Assembly (NCBI GenBank): GCA_963575745.1 | Contig: CAUYUJ010019104.1 | Coordinates: 689,131 to 744,130 of the forward strand | DNA: 55,000 nt | Reading direction: 5' to 3' | From: Prorocentrum cordatum | Taxonomy: Eukaryota > Sar > Dinophyceae > Prorocentrales > Prorocentraceae | Shown: piece after piece, positions 39,706 to 50,310 of the stretch | Layout: each line of letters begins with the position of its first letter | How positions within the stretch are numbered: position 1 is the stretch's first letter | Notes under the pieces: generated by a model | The model's input: only the letters and a program-made list of their open reading frames with translations | Told to the model about the DNA's origin: nothing | The model's database searches: none | Program-made: the position numbers and the translations under genes

Positions 39706-40497
39706 CCGCGTTTCCAGGGCTTCATCTCAAGCCAGCCGGCCGCTCTGCGCGCGAGTCTGCGCGCGAGCCTGCGCGCGTCAGAGTGGCCGCAGAGATGCGC
39801 CAGCCACAGCCACGCAGCCATCGCAGTCGCCGCTGCATGGGTTTCGCAAACCAAGTTGCGGCTGGTAAGGTGGGGTGATTGCACGAGCAGTGGAGTTGAC
39901 AACCCATGAGCTGGTAAGAATTGGTCGCACCACAGAGTTTGCCCCCCTGTGCAGTACACCTTGCACCGCATGGACAGCACCCCATAGTTTGCAGCACATA
40001 GGCTGCACCACATGTGCCCCTGTCAGAAGTAAAGGACGATTCCCCCTCAGGGTGATCCCCCGTTTTCGCATTGAAAAATTGCGTAGGTTTCTGCCCCATC
40101 GTTCATTTTGCATATGAAGTCAGACAGACCCGGCCAAACGGGCAATGGCCCCCCTTTCATCCCTGTCAAATGCTACGATGCCCACGCAATCGTCTATTTC
40201 AACATATTGTGTTCAAAGGCCTGTTACAAAATATGGCACGACATCCACACGCGTGCAAGTGTCGAACCTGTATCAAACCGGGCCGAACGAAGTGAACCCC
40301 ACCCTCCCCCTCAGAAGTCGTGGGGGGCAGGGGTAGGGTTCACACGTGGCCCCCTATTTGGGGCTCTGACCTGGTCGAACAGGGCAACAGTACGGCATGG
40401 TGCTGCCCATGCCTTTGCCCCTCGTGTTTCCTGGGGTGGCGGACCCGACTCTTTTTTATGTTGGCTCTCAGCCGGGGCTGGACCTAACGCTGTCTTC
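39706..40497. other. Gene-free region
   Basis: GCGCGAGTCTGCGCGCGAGC-like short repeat at 39745-39780. Otherwise nothing recognisable. Confidence 0.3.
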
Positions 40498-40662
40498 ACC
40501 ACCCACCAAACCACCCCAACCCAATCCGAAAGCCTCAATTTGCTCTCCATTTCCAGTGTGGGGGGGGTCGGGGAACACCGAGAAAACACATATGGAACCC
40601 GTCCCCCCCCCCAACCCGAAATTCGGGTCTTCGCGTTGGGTTGGGGTGGTCTGGTAGGTAGT
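40498..40662. mobile_element. Single-copy TIR element (about 165 bp)
   Basis: CACCAAACCACCCCAACCCA at 40504 pairs with TGGGTTGGGGTGGTCTGGTA at 40637. Inner ATTTCCAGTGTG and AACCCGAAATTCGGGT small palindrome also present. Confidence 0.68.
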
Positions 40663-40859
40663 CATGTCTTGCTGGACTTCGGCTGTGCTTTGTTGTTTTC
40701 GTTGTGGCAGGGAGGCACAGGAAAACAGGTCGAGCAAAACGAAAAACAGTTACTCCGACGGAACGACCCCACATGAAAATCCTTTCGGCTAATCTGGAGA
40801 TAACCTTCACTGTCGTCCTCGCGATCAGTGAGGCGCCCTCTTCTCTGCGTCATTATCAT

Positions 40860-41155
40860 TCTGGACGCAACCCTTCGGACGCAGCGAGGTCGCAAAGGGG
40901 TAAAGGCTTCACTGCCTTACCTCGGCGTAACCCTTTTGGACGCAGCGAGGCCGCAAAGGGGGAGAAGGCAGCGCGAGGAGTGAGAAGCGCCCCCCGGGGC
41001 CGAGAACAGGACGCGGCCCCCGGAGCCGCAAAGAAGCCGAACAAAAAGTTGGCGTCAGTGGCCCCTTACCCACGAGAACGCAAAGCATTTCTTATGGAGA
41101 AACTGGCTCTCCTGTTCCTCCTCTTCCTCACCTGATGGGTCGGGCAAATCGCCCT
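40860..41155. repeat. Direct duplication of a 35-bp segment plus unexplained short frame
   Basis: AACCCTT(C/T)(G/T)GGACGCAGCGAGG and CGCAAAGGGG occur at 40869-40900 and 40930-40962. A forward frame ends at 41135 with a leucine/phenylalanine-rich tail; no function can be given. Confidence 0.4.
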
Positions 41156-41164
41156 CTGAAGAGC

Positions 41165-44100
41165 GCATGAGGAGGGGGCTCCCGCCTGAGAATTCCTCAC
41201 AGTTCACTCACAGACGAGGCTCCCCGCCTGATACTTCCTCCATATTCAGGCCTCGGGAACCCCAAAGTGGCGACAGTTACAGGGATGACGACGACCCGCT
41301 CATATTAATTACCTTGTGACGTACCCAACCCATTTGTATCAATTGAAACGAGGAGTTGGCCGAAACTTGTGGGACAATCGAACTGATGTGTAAGCTACTT
41401 GGGATGCGTCACTGTGCTGGGCCCCGCAAGCAGGCCTCGAAAGTGGCGACAATTTCACAGATCGCAGCCCCCCAGGGATGGCGAGATCTAACTTGAATCC
41501 GCCGTGTGTACCCAGTGTGCTGGGCCCCCCAGCAGGCCTCGAAAGTGGCGACAGTTTCACAGATCGCAGCCCCCCAGGGATGGCGAGGTCCCATTTGAGT
41601 CCGCCGTGGGTACCCACTGTGCTGGGCCCCCCAGCAGGCCTCGAAAGTAGCGACAGTTTCACAGATCGCAGCCCCCCAGGGATGGCGAGGTCCCATTTGA
41701 GTCCGCCGTGTGTACCCACTGTGCTGGGCCCCCCAGCAGGCCGCGAAAGTGGCGACAGTTTCAGAGATCGCAGCCCCCCAGGGATGGCGAGGTCCCATTT
41801 GAGTCCGCCGTGGGTACCCACTGTGGTGGGCCCCCCAGCAAGCTTCGAAAGTGGCGACAGTTTTACAGATCGCAGCCCCCCAGGAATGGCGAGGTCCAAT
41901 TTGAGTCCGCCCGGGGTACCCACTGTGCTGGGCCCCCCCCAGCAGCCCTCGAAAGTGGCGACAGCTTCACAGATCGCAGCCCCCCAGGGATAGCGAGGTC
42001 CCATTTGAATCCGCCGTGGGTGCCCACTGTGCTGGGCCCCCCAGCAGCCCTCGAAAGTGGCGACAGTTTCGCAGATCGCAACCCCCCAGGGATGGCGAGG
42101 TCCAGTTTGAATCCGCCGTGGGTACCCTCTGTGTTGGGCCCCCCCGCAGGCCTCGAAAGTGGCGACAGTTTCACAGATCGCAGCCCCACAGGGATGGCGA
42201 GGTCCCATTTGAGTCCGCCGTGGGTACCCACTGTGCTGGGCCCCCCAGCAGGCTTCGAAAGTGGCGACAGTTTCACAGATCGCACCCCCCCAGGGATGGC
42301 GAGGTCTAATTTGAATCCGCCGGGGGTACCCACTGTGCTGGGCCCCCCAGCACCTCGAAAGTGGCGACAGTTTCACAGATCGCAGCCCCCCAGGGATGGC
42401 GAGGTCCAGTTTGAGGCCGCCGTGTGTACCCACTGGGCTGGGCCCCCCAGCAGCCTCGAAAGTGGCGACAGTTTCACAGATCGCAGCCCCCCAGGGATGG
42501 CGAGGTCCAATTTGAGTCCGCCGTGTGTACCCACTGTGCTGGGCCCCCCAGCAGGCCTCGAAAGTGGCGACAGTTTCACAGATCGCAGCCCCCCAGGGAT
42601 GGCGAGGTCCCATTTGAGTCCGCCGTGTGTACCCACTGTGCTGGGCCCCCCAGCAGGCCTCGAAAGTGGCGACAGTTTCACAGATCGCAGCCCCCCAGGG
42701 ATGGCGAGGTCCCATTTGAGTCCGCCGTGTGTACCCACTGTGCTGGGCCCCCCAGCAGGCCTCGAAAGTGGCGACAGTTTCACAGATCGCAGCCCCCCAG
42801 GGATGGCGAGGTCCCATTTGAGTCCGCCGTGTGTACCCACTGTGCTGGGCCCCCCAGCAGGCTCGAAAGTGGCGACAGTTTCACAGATCGCAGCCCCCCA
42901 GGGATGGCGAGGTCCAATTTGAGTCCGCCGTGTGTACCCACTGGCTGGGCCCCCCAGCAGCCCTCGAAAGTGGCGACAGTTTCGCAGATCGCAGCCCCCC
43001 AGGGATGGCGAGGTCCCATTTGAGTCCGCCGTGTGTACCCACTGTGCTTGGCCCCCCTGCAGCCCTCGAGCGTGGCGACAGTTTCGCAGATCGCAGCCCC
43101 CCAGGGATAGCGAGGTCCCATTTGAATCCGCCGTGGGTACCCTCTGTGTTGGGCCCCCCCGCAGGCTTCGAAAGTGGCGACAGCTTCACAGATCGCAGCC
43201 CCCCAGGGATGGCGAGGTCTAATTTGAATCCGCCGTGTGTACCCTCTGTGCTGGGCCCCCCAGCAGGCCTCGAAAGTGGCGACAGGTTCACAGATCGCAG
43301 CCCCCCAGCTGGCACGCAGCGACGAGCGAGGCAAAAGGCAAGGGGGAAGGAGGAAGGAAGGAATGGAAAAAGGAGACGCGCGAGCAGTGCTCTATGCAAA
43401 GCGAGAACCCAACGCAGGAGGTTTGGGAAAAACATGAAATGCGGGCTCCATAGAGGGACGGTGCTCCCGCCTGAGACTTCCTCACAGTTCACTCACAGAC
43501 GAGGCTCCCCGCCTGATACTTCGGCCATATTCAGGTTTCGGGAGCCCCAGGGTGACGATGAATTCAGGGATGACGACGACACGCTTAGATGAAAAACATG
43601 AAGTGCGGGCTCCATACGGAGGGGGCTCCCGCCTGAGACTTCCTCACAGTTCACTCACAGACGAGGCCCCCCGCCGGATACGTCCTCCATATTCAGGCCT
43701 CGGGAGCCCCAAAGTGACGATTGTTACAGGGATGAGGGCGACCCTCTGATATGACAAACGTGAAGTGCGGGCTCCATAGGGACGGTGCTCCCGCCTGAGA
43801 CTTCCCCACAGTTCACTCACAGACGAGGCTCCCCGCCTGATACTTCCTCCAAATTCAGGCCTCGGGAACCCCCAAATGACGATTGTTACAGGGATGAGGA
43901 TGACCCGCTTGGATAAAGAACATGAAGTGCGGGCTCCATAGGCAGGGGGCTCTCGCCTGAGACTTCCTCACAGTTCACTCACAGACGAGGCCCCCCGCCT
44001 GATATTTCCCTCCGTATTCAGTCTTCGGGAACCCCAAAGGCACGCCTTTTACAGGGATGAGGACGACCCGCTTAGATGAAAAATGTGAAGTGCGAGCTCC

Positions 44101-44510
44101 ATAGGGAGTGGGCTCCCGCCTGAGACTTCCTCACAGTTCACTCACTGACGTGGCTCCCCGCCTGATATTTCCTCCATATTCAGGCCTCGGGAGCCCCAAA
44201 GCGACGACTGTTACAGGGATGAGGGTGACCCGCTCGGATTAAAAACGCGAGGTGCGGGCTCCATAGGGAGGGGTCTCCCGCCTGAGACTTCCTCACAGTT
44301 CACTCACGGACGAGGCTCCCCGCCTGATGCTTCCCCCTATTCAGGCCTCAAGGGCCCAAAAGTTACGACAGGTACACGGTTGAGGATGGCCCGCTTGGAT
44401 TAGAGACGTAAGGTGCAGGCCCCATAGGGAGGAGTCTCCCGCCTGATATTCCTTTACAGTTCACCCACAGACGAGGCTACCCGCCTGATACTTCCCCCAT
44501 TCTCAAGCTT
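41165..44510. repeat. 162-bp satellite, one unit left and seven units right of an insertion
   Basis: The anchor AGTTCACTCACAGACGAGG recurs at 43486, 43648, 43810, 43972, 44134, 44297 and 44458 (spacing 161-163) and once at 41201. Units include GGGCTCCCGCCTGAGACTTC, CCTGATACTTCCTCCATATT, CAGGCCTCGGGAGCCCC and GTTACAGGGATGA. The 41201 and 43486 units are separated by about 2.1 kb of other sequence, mostly the 102-bp satellite. Confidence 0.9.
41400..43315. repeat. 102-bp satellite, 19 units
   Basis: GTGGCGACAGTTTCACAGAT recurs at 41443, 41545, 41647, 41749, 41851, 41955, 42057, 42159, 42261, 42361, 42462, 42564, 42666, 42768, 42869, 42970, 43072, 43174 and 43276. Most intervals are exactly 102 bp. 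Because 102 is 34 codons, long open frames with 34-residue periods appear on both strands (up to 492 codons on the minus strand); occasional 100-, 101- and 104-bp units shift the phase, and no start context or domain supports translation. Confidence 0.95.
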
Positions 44511-44552
44511 GCGGACGAGTGGGTGAGTGAGTGGGTGAATTACTGAATGAGT

Positions 44553-44710
<158 letters not shown>

Positions 44711-45133
44711 TGCAGATGATGATTGAGTGGGTGAGTGAGTCTGTGATCGACTGATGGTCAAGGTGATCAAGGTGGTCTGTGTGTGTAAGTGAATGTGAGT
44801 GTGAGCATGTGTGTGTGTGTGTGTGTGTGTGTTCCTGTGTGTTCCTGCGCGGGGTGTCCAGAGAAAACAAGACCCCCACTAATTTGGATGTGGGGAAACA
44901 TCGAAAACAGCACGAAACACAACGTTTGGGCCCAGCCCTGCTTGCAGGCTGGTTGCGCTGCCGGCTGCCTCTGGCAGAGAGCTCCTCCCTCCCGGCCTCG
45001 TCCGCCTCCCCGGCCGACGCCCGGACAGGTCTGCTCCGCCGAGAGCCACGAGCGGGGGAGCGCCCCGCCCGCCCATGCCCCGCGTCGCCGTCGGCGCCGC
45101 TGTCGCCGCCGCCGTCGTTACTCCCTGGAGGAG
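44711..45133. other. Gene-free region with GTGAGT and (GT)n
   Basis: GTGAGTGAGT words 44522-44530 and 44728-44745, (GT)n 44808-44832. 44880-45133 GC-rich, no gene. Confidence 0.4.
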
Positions 45134-45305
45134 GGGTGGGAGGAGGAGGAGGAGGAGGAGGAGGAGGAGGAGGAGGAGGAGGAGGAGGAGGCGGGGGAGG
45201 AGGAGGAGGAGGAGGAGGAGGAGGAGGAGGAGGAGGAGGAGGAGGAGGAGGGAGGAGGAGGAGGAGGAGGAGGAGGAGGAGGAGGAGGAGGAGGAGGAGG
45301 AGGGA
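45134..45305. repeat. GGA microsatellite
   Basis: About 170 bp, nearly pure, purine strand plus. Confidence 0.93.
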
Positions 45306-45320
45306 TGGGAAGGGAGAAGA

Positions 45321-45522
45321 TAGGGGAACGAATAATGAAATGAGCATAAAAAACTCGGAGGTCCGCACGGATTTCTCGGATCCGCGCTGGACCCCCCTGG
45401 CGGCGCCTCCAGCGCCGCCCCTGGCACGCTCCGCGCGCCAGGGAGGGGAGTCCAGCGCCGATCTGCGAAATCCGCGCGCACCTCCCAGTTTTTGTGTTTA
45501 TGCCATTCTTCGTTCCCCTAGA
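45321..45522. mobile_element. Family J hairpin element, diverged full copy
   Basis: Ends AGGGGAACGAATAATG and CATTCTTCGTTCCCCT are inverted. Inner arms (GTCCGCACGGATTTCTCGGA and ATCTGCGAAATCCGCGCGCA) have diverged but still pair. The spacer GGCGGCGCCTCCAGCGCCGC and CGCGCGCCAGGGAGGGGA are shared with other copies. AGAAGA lies beside both ends (possible 6-bp duplication). Confidence 0.78.
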
Positions 45523-46120
45523 AGAGGGCGAGGGGGAATCTCTGGCAGCGTCGGTCCGTCGACGCGGCACGAGCCTCTCAGCTGCACCTGCGGCGACGGG
45601 GCCTTCAGGCCCGCTGCGTCGTTGGACCCTGTGAGGCGCCAGGTGGACGGAGCACCGCGAGAACGGCGCCTACGACGACGCGCGCGCCCCGAGGACGCGC
45701 ACGTTTGCCGCTTCGAGGCGCTGGGTGCTCGGAATCCTGCGGGCACGGCAGGAAGCGCCCGAGCGAGCTGACCCCACGGTTGCGCGACGCCGGCTGCGGC
45801 CACATGGCCGCGCCTCCCGGGAAGGCCGGGCCGTCCACTGGCACCCCTCCCTTGGCCTGGGCAGGGAGGCCGACCACGATGACGAGCACGAGGCAGACTC
45901 GCTGCGGCGGCACACGCACCCACGACGGCGGCAACCAGGGCGAGGGGGGATCGACGCGGCGGCCGCTGCGAGGCCCTCGTGGCCCGCTGCGAGGCCCTCG
46001 TGCGCCCCTCGTCGCCGCTGCCCCTCCTCGCCACCATTTCTGGCCGCCGAGCCCAGCCCCAGGGTCAACCACGACGGCGGGGCCGCGGGCGAGAGAAGGG
46101 GCCCCCCCTCCCCCGAGATT
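45523..46120. other. Gene-free GC-rich region
   Basis: GAGGCCCTCGTGGCCCGCTGC-like short duplication at 45970-46012. Open frames are arginine/alanine-rich without domain. Confidence 0.3.
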
Positions 46121-46125
46121 CGATC

Positions 46126-46318
46126 TCTTTACAACCAGAACAACCACTTTACAACCAGATGGGTTACTTTACAACCAACATAGGATTGGAAAGTATGGTT
46201 TTTCATCGAGAACGTCCACTTTGCAACCAGAACGGCCCACTTTACAACCAGAACGGACCACTTTACAACCAGAACGGGCCACTTTACAACCAGAACGGAC
46301 CACTTTACAACCAGCTCA
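46126..46318 (+). repeat. 20-bp array CACTTTACAACCAGAACGGA, eight copies
   Basis: TTTACAACCAG at 46128, 46148, 46168 (CCAAC), 46222 (TTTGC), 46243, 46262, 46283 and 46303, mostly 20-21 bp apart, with a 50-bp unrelated gap at 46180-46215. The same unit is found inverted at 51048-51150. Confidence 0.85.
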
Positions 46319-46320
46319 GA

Positions 46321-46500
46321 GTGGCCGTGCGTGTTTGGGCGTTCCGCAAAGTGCTCCAGAGCAAGTGGGCGCTCTGAAAAATCCCCAGAGCAAGTGGGCG
46401 CTCTGAAACATGCTCCAGAGCAAGTGGGCGCTCTCAAAAGTGCTCCAGGGCGCGCGGACGCTCTGAAAAGTGCTCCAGAGCACGTGGGCGCCCTGGAGCC
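46321..46500. repeat. 30-bp tandem repeat, about five units
   Basis: TGCTCCAGAGCAAGTGGGCG with CTCTGAAAAG at 46352, 46382, 46411, 46441 and 46471. Contiguous, without spacers. Confidence 0.88.
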
Positions 46501-46775
46501 CGAGCGCCTGAACTCTCTGCGCAGGCCCCAGCGATGCCTCTGAGCCCGAGCGCCTGAACGCCCTGCGCAGGCCCCAGCGATGCCTCTGAGCCCGAGGACC
46601 TGGACGCTCTGCGCAGGCCCCAGCGATGCCTCTGAGCCTGAGGACCTGGACGCTCTGCGCAGGCCCCAGCGATGCCTCTGAGCCCGAGCCCTGGACGTTC
46701 TGAGCAGGCCCCAGCGATGCCTCTGAGCCCGAGCGCCTGGGCGCTCTGGCGCTCTGAGCCCAGCAGACTAAGACA
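46497..46775. repeat. 46-bp tandem repeat, six units
   Basis: CCCGAGCGCCTG, CTCTGCGCAGGCCCCAGCGA and TGCCTCTGAG repeat with spacing 45-46 bp (46501, 46547, 46593, 46639, 46685, 46730). It follows directly on the 30-bp array, and both share GCGCTCTG. Confidence 0.9.
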
Positions 46776-47430
46776 GGGCTTGCTAGCAGGGGCCAAGCGG
46801 CCTCAACAAGGGCCCCGTGCTCGCACGGGAACAAGGCGACAGCATACGTAGGAAGGCTCAGGGCGACGCGCTGCCCATTTTAGGGATCACTCACAGGAAG
46901 CGAGCCCAGTGGCCCCCACAAGGGCCCAGCGCCCCAGGGAACTAGGCCAGTGGCACCGCGGGTCTCTTGGACCACGTTGGCCCCTGAAGCCCCACGGTGT
47001 TCTGCAAGGGGCTAAGTGCTCCAGCTCCAGTTGGCCCCCTGCTGCTCCTCTTCTTGGAAGATCGAGGTTCAACGTTCCGAATAAATGCAACTATTTCGAA
47101 GATCGTTCCTTCCAGCGTCAGCCACAGTGCCAGCGCAGCAACGCAGGTATCCTGCTCGGGCAGCAGCCTCAGCCACCGTGCCAGCGCAGCATCTTGAGCC
47201 ACCGTGACAGCGCATCACCGCCACCGTTGTGCCTGCTACCACCACACTTACCGCTGCAGCCCCGCTACCTCCACAATCCCGACTGACCCCCCGCTACCAC
47301 CGCAAATCCCACTGCAGCCCAGCTACCACCACAGTTCCCACCGCTGCCTGTCGACGAGCCGAAATCCTTCACATCAGTAATTTTGGGTCTCGGAGCCCAC
47401 AGGGCGGTTTTTCATGTTGTCCATTCGACG
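46776..47430. other. Gene-free region with CCACCG/CAGCGC degenerate repeats
   Basis: 47115-47345 holds AGCCACCGTGCCAGCGCAGC units (47119, 47169, 47197) and then CCCGCTACCACCGCA / CCACTGCAGCCC units. The similar TACCACCACA words recur at 50625-50735. Confidence 0.45.
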
Positions 47431-47434
47431 TTCC

Positions 47435-47800
47435 ATGAAGCCCGATGTCATTCCGAGGCCGCGCGTCGAACGTTTTCGATGGCGCGTCGCGTTATGCGAT
47501 GTCACGTGCGTTGGGGTCGTCAAAGGCTTGCGTGCTTGTTGCGGATCGGTTGATGTGGGCTGGGGTTTCTCAGGATTGTACATTTGCTTTGCGCTGGGGC
47601 GGTTTCGACCCCCATCCCTGGCTGATCCACCCCGCGGGTAACGTCGCAGGAAGAGTTCGATCATTTTGTTCGTAGTGCCAGCGATGCTGTCGCGGACATT
47701 GACCGCGCCACGGGGGGGGTCGTCCAGAAATTTCCTACCATATTGCAGTGTTGGTTCTTCGTTTTGAAGAGACACCGCCCCGCGTCATTCCTTCCGGCCC
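47435..47800 (+). other. Weak coding signal, unidentified
   Basis: Two forward phases look less repeat-like than their surroundings. One (47445-47672) contains SKACVLVADRLMWAGVSQD. Another (about 47641-47790) contains EEFDHFVRSASDAVADIDRA and QKFPTILQCWFF. They could be pieces of a decayed gene or retroelement, but there is no domain and no continuous frame, so I do not call a CDS. Confidence 0.2.
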
Positions 47801-47849
47801 CCTCCCTCGTCCTCCCTCTTCGCGTATCTGCCCCTGCTCTCCGCGTGTC

Positions 47850-47965
47850 TCCGTCGTCATCGTCCATCGTCATCGTCGCCATCACCATCATCATCAGCAT
47901 CATCAGCATTCTCGCCGTCTCCATCATCAATACCACCACCATCCTCATCAACATCCTCAAAACAC
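47850..47965. repeat. CAT/CGT/CAC trinucleotide microsatellite
   Basis: Imperfect CATCATCAGCATCATCAG and ACCACCATCCTCATCAACAT sequence. Confidence 0.8.
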
Positions 47966-48004
47966 CCCCCTTGTTCCCCCGCGTCTCTGCTTCGCCACAT
48001 CCCC

Positions 48005-48460
48005 CGCAAGTCTCGTGGCCTTGTGAGGTGCTCCACCGAAGGCCCCATCGGCAGGGTCCTTAGTGCGCCGCCCAGCCCATGTCGGCACGCCCCTCAGACG
48101 CTTCGTGTCCCCATGAGGAGCTCATCGGAGGTCCCGGCGGCAAGGTCCACATGCCGTCGCCCAGGCCACATTGATGACACCCTCAAACATTTCGTGCCCC
48201 TATAGGCAGCTCCACCAAAAAAAGGTCCCAGCGGCAGGTTTCCCAGGCCGCCGCCCAGCATATTTCGGCATACGTTTCACACGCTTCGTGGCCCCACGGG
48301 GAGCTACACCGACGGCCCCACAGGCAGGGCCCACAGGCCGCCGCCCAGCCCATTCCGTCATACGCTCACAAGCTTCGTGGCCCCATTGGGGAGCACCCCC
48401 GATGGCCCAAGCGACAGGGTCCACATGCCGTCGCCCAGCCCATGTCGTCCACGAGTGGCG
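48005..48460. repeat. 90-bp tandem repeat, five units
   Basis: C(T/G)(T/C)TCGTG(G)CCCCAT-like anchors at 48011, 48101, 48190, 48284 and 48373 (spacing 89-94). Units share GCCGCCCAGCCCAT, AGGGTCCACA(T/G)GCCG and GGAGCTC. Confidence 0.8.
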
Positions 48461-48498
48461 CCCAGCACGGCTCCAAGAGCGCCCCAAGCGGCGCCGAG

Positions 48499-48706
48499 TA
48501 AGTTGCACCCTCATGCAAATAGTTTGTACCACTTGTGGGGGTCCTTTTGGGGCCCTCTTGGAGCATTCTTGGGGCCCTCTGGGAGCGTTTTTGGGGCCTT
48601 CCCGGGGCCCCAGTGGGCCCTCGGAGGGCCCCAAGAACGTTCCCCGAGGGCCCCAAGAGGGACCCCCCAAAATGGTACAAAGAATTCGCGCGAACGTGCA
48701 ATCTGT
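48499..48706. mobile_element. Foldback element of about 208 bp, GGGGCCCTCTTGG arms
   Basis: Left AGTTGCACC then TTTGTACCACTTGTGGGGGT and TTTTGGGGCCCTCTTGG; right AAGAGGGACCCCCCAAAATG, GTACAAAG and GTGCAATCT, in inverted order. Arms of about 85 bp around a 40-bp centre. Confidence 0.72.
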
Positions 48707-48960
48707 TGTAGGCCTTTCGGGGCCCTCTGGGAGCTCTCTTGGGGCCCCCATTGGTGGCGCCTTGGGGCCTTGGGATGGCTCCAAGAGGCTTCGGGATTGC
48801 CCCAGACCGCCACAAGACAGCTCCGAGACGGCCGTCGAGCACCACGGGTGAAAGCAAGTGAGGCTAGGGAACAGGGCCTCTGGTAAGCCGCCACTGCGCC
48901 CCCTGGACTACCCAGACAGCGAGGGGACCTGAAACGCCCTGGGGCTCCAGGGGCCCCAGA
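48707..48960. other. Gene-free spacer with GGGGCCCTCTGGGAGC words
   Basis: TTTCGGGGCCCTCTGGGAGC resembles the foldback arm upstream; nothing coding. Confidence 0.35.
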
Positions 48961-49016
48961 TTAGTGAAGTGAAGGTTTTTGCCATGCAAGCACCCCGAAA
49001 TTCTTCACTTCACTAA
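48961..49016. mobile_element. 56-bp miniature inverted-repeat element
   Basis: TTAGTGAAGTGAAG (48961-48974) and its exact complement CTTCACTTCACTAA (49003-49016) around 28 bp. Possibly a deletion remnant of a larger TIR element. Confidence 0.6.
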
Positions 49017-49224
49017 ACCGGACCCAGGACGAACTCGCTACGCTCCAGTCCCGCGGGAGATCCAAGACTCCCGCCGCCGCCCGGGGACGTTGCTGCATTG
49101 CGGTGCTCTGGTCACTGTTAATGGCTTCCGCGGGCTGCAGCGGCTCACTTCCATGACTACCCCGACTCACGAATCCAGTGGTTGGTCTGGCTCTATGGGT
49201 TGGTTTCGTTGTGTCGGTTGATTT

Positions 49225-49482
49225 TATGCTTGGTTGGCGGTCGGTGGATTTCGCGTTGTTCATTGGTGTCGTGAAGTGATTTGTCGTTTGGTTGGTCAGT
49301 GCCGTTTTGTTGATTCGTGCCGTTTTGTTGGTTGGTGTCGTTTCGTTGGTTGGTGTCGTTTTGTTGCTTGGTGTCGTTTTGTTGCTTGGTGTCCTTTTGT
49401 TGGCCGGTGTCGATTTGTTGGTTTGTTGGTTGGTGTCGGTTTGTTGGTTGGTGTCGTTTTGTTGCTTGGCGTCGTCCTGGCG
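49225..49482. repeat. 18-bp tandem repeat GTTTTGTTGGTTGGTGTC
   Basis: GTTTTGTTG(C/G)TTGGTGTC recurs from about 49300 to 49480, with looser copies from 49225. Minus-strand frames read QNDTNQ repeats by composition. Confidence 0.85.
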
Positions 49483-49696
49483 GCGTGGCCGATAATCGGC
49501 GGCCTGCAATGGCGCCAGGATTTGTTTCGGGCCAGCCTTGATCGCCCTCATCATTCTCATATTCGTCAGCGTCAGCACTCGTCGCCCCCATCCGCGCACA
49601 CATGCGGCCCTGGTACGGCTCTCACGCGGCCCTGCGAAGGCCTTCACTGTGCTCCCCAAAGCTTTCTGAGGGGCCCCCCAGAGGCCCCAAGAGGGC

Positions 49697-50060
49697 ACTG
49701 GAAATTGTCGCTTCCAACTCCGCCAGGCGGAGGTCAACAAGGGTCTCACTGGTGCACTTCCAGGAATCGTCGTTCGATCCTCTTGGGGCCCTCCTGGGGC
49801 CTTCTGGAGCCGTCTTGGAAGCTCCGAGCGGCTCCATGAAGGCGCCGGGCGATATCGCTTCCAATTCCGCCAGGTGGAGTTAGACCAGGGGCTCACTGAG
49901 GCCCCTTTTTGCGCCCTCCTCTGCCTTTGAAAAAGCCCCGATGGGGTTCTTCAGTGCCGTCTTAGGGCCCCTAAGAGGCCTCCAGTAGGGTATTGAAGTT
50001 ATCGCTTCCAACTCCGCCACGCGGAGTTGAACCCAGGGCGGCTCTCTATGGCCCTTTCGG
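49697..50060. repeat. 147-bp degenerate repeat, three units
   Basis: CGCTTCCAA(C/T)TCCGCCA recurs at 49709, 49856 and 50003, exactly 147 bp apart. 147 is 49 codons, and the minus strand stays partly open in phase with LAELEA at each unit. Confidence 0.7.
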
Positions 50061-50094
50061 GGCCTTCTTAGAGCTTTTCTGAGGCCCTAAGTGG

Positions 50095-50310
50095 GCCCTG
50101 GGAGGTGTCATTTTCACGGGCGTTGAAAGTGACACCGCGGAGGGCCCTCTTGGGCCCTTCTTGGGGCCTCTCTTGGGTCCCTCTGGGAGCCCTCTTGGTG
50201 CCGCCCTCGGGCCTTCTCGGGGCCTTCTTGGAGCCTTTCTGGTGCTCTTTAAGTGGGCCCTGGGAGGTGTCACTTTCACGGGCGCTGAAAGTGACACATC
50301 GAAGGGCCCG
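50095..50310. repeat. Two palindrome-bearing units 162 bp apart
   Basis: GGTGTCATTTTCACGGGCGT then TGAAAGTGACACC at 50103, and GGTGTCACTTTCACGGGCGC then TGAAAGTGACAC at 50265. Each is a near-perfect hairpin; GGGGCCTTCTTGGAGC-type sequence lies between them. Confidence 0.7.

Noticed and set aside
41339-43592. Long open frames on both strands (up to 492 codons) as repeat-protein genes
   Set aside because: They follow from a stop-free 102-bp tandem unit that is a multiple of three. Units with lost bases shift phase, several frames are open at once, and no domain is seen.
46321-46500. 30-bp regular repeat as a CRISPR array
   Set aside because: The units are contiguous with no spacers, no cas genes are present, and the context is eukaryotic.
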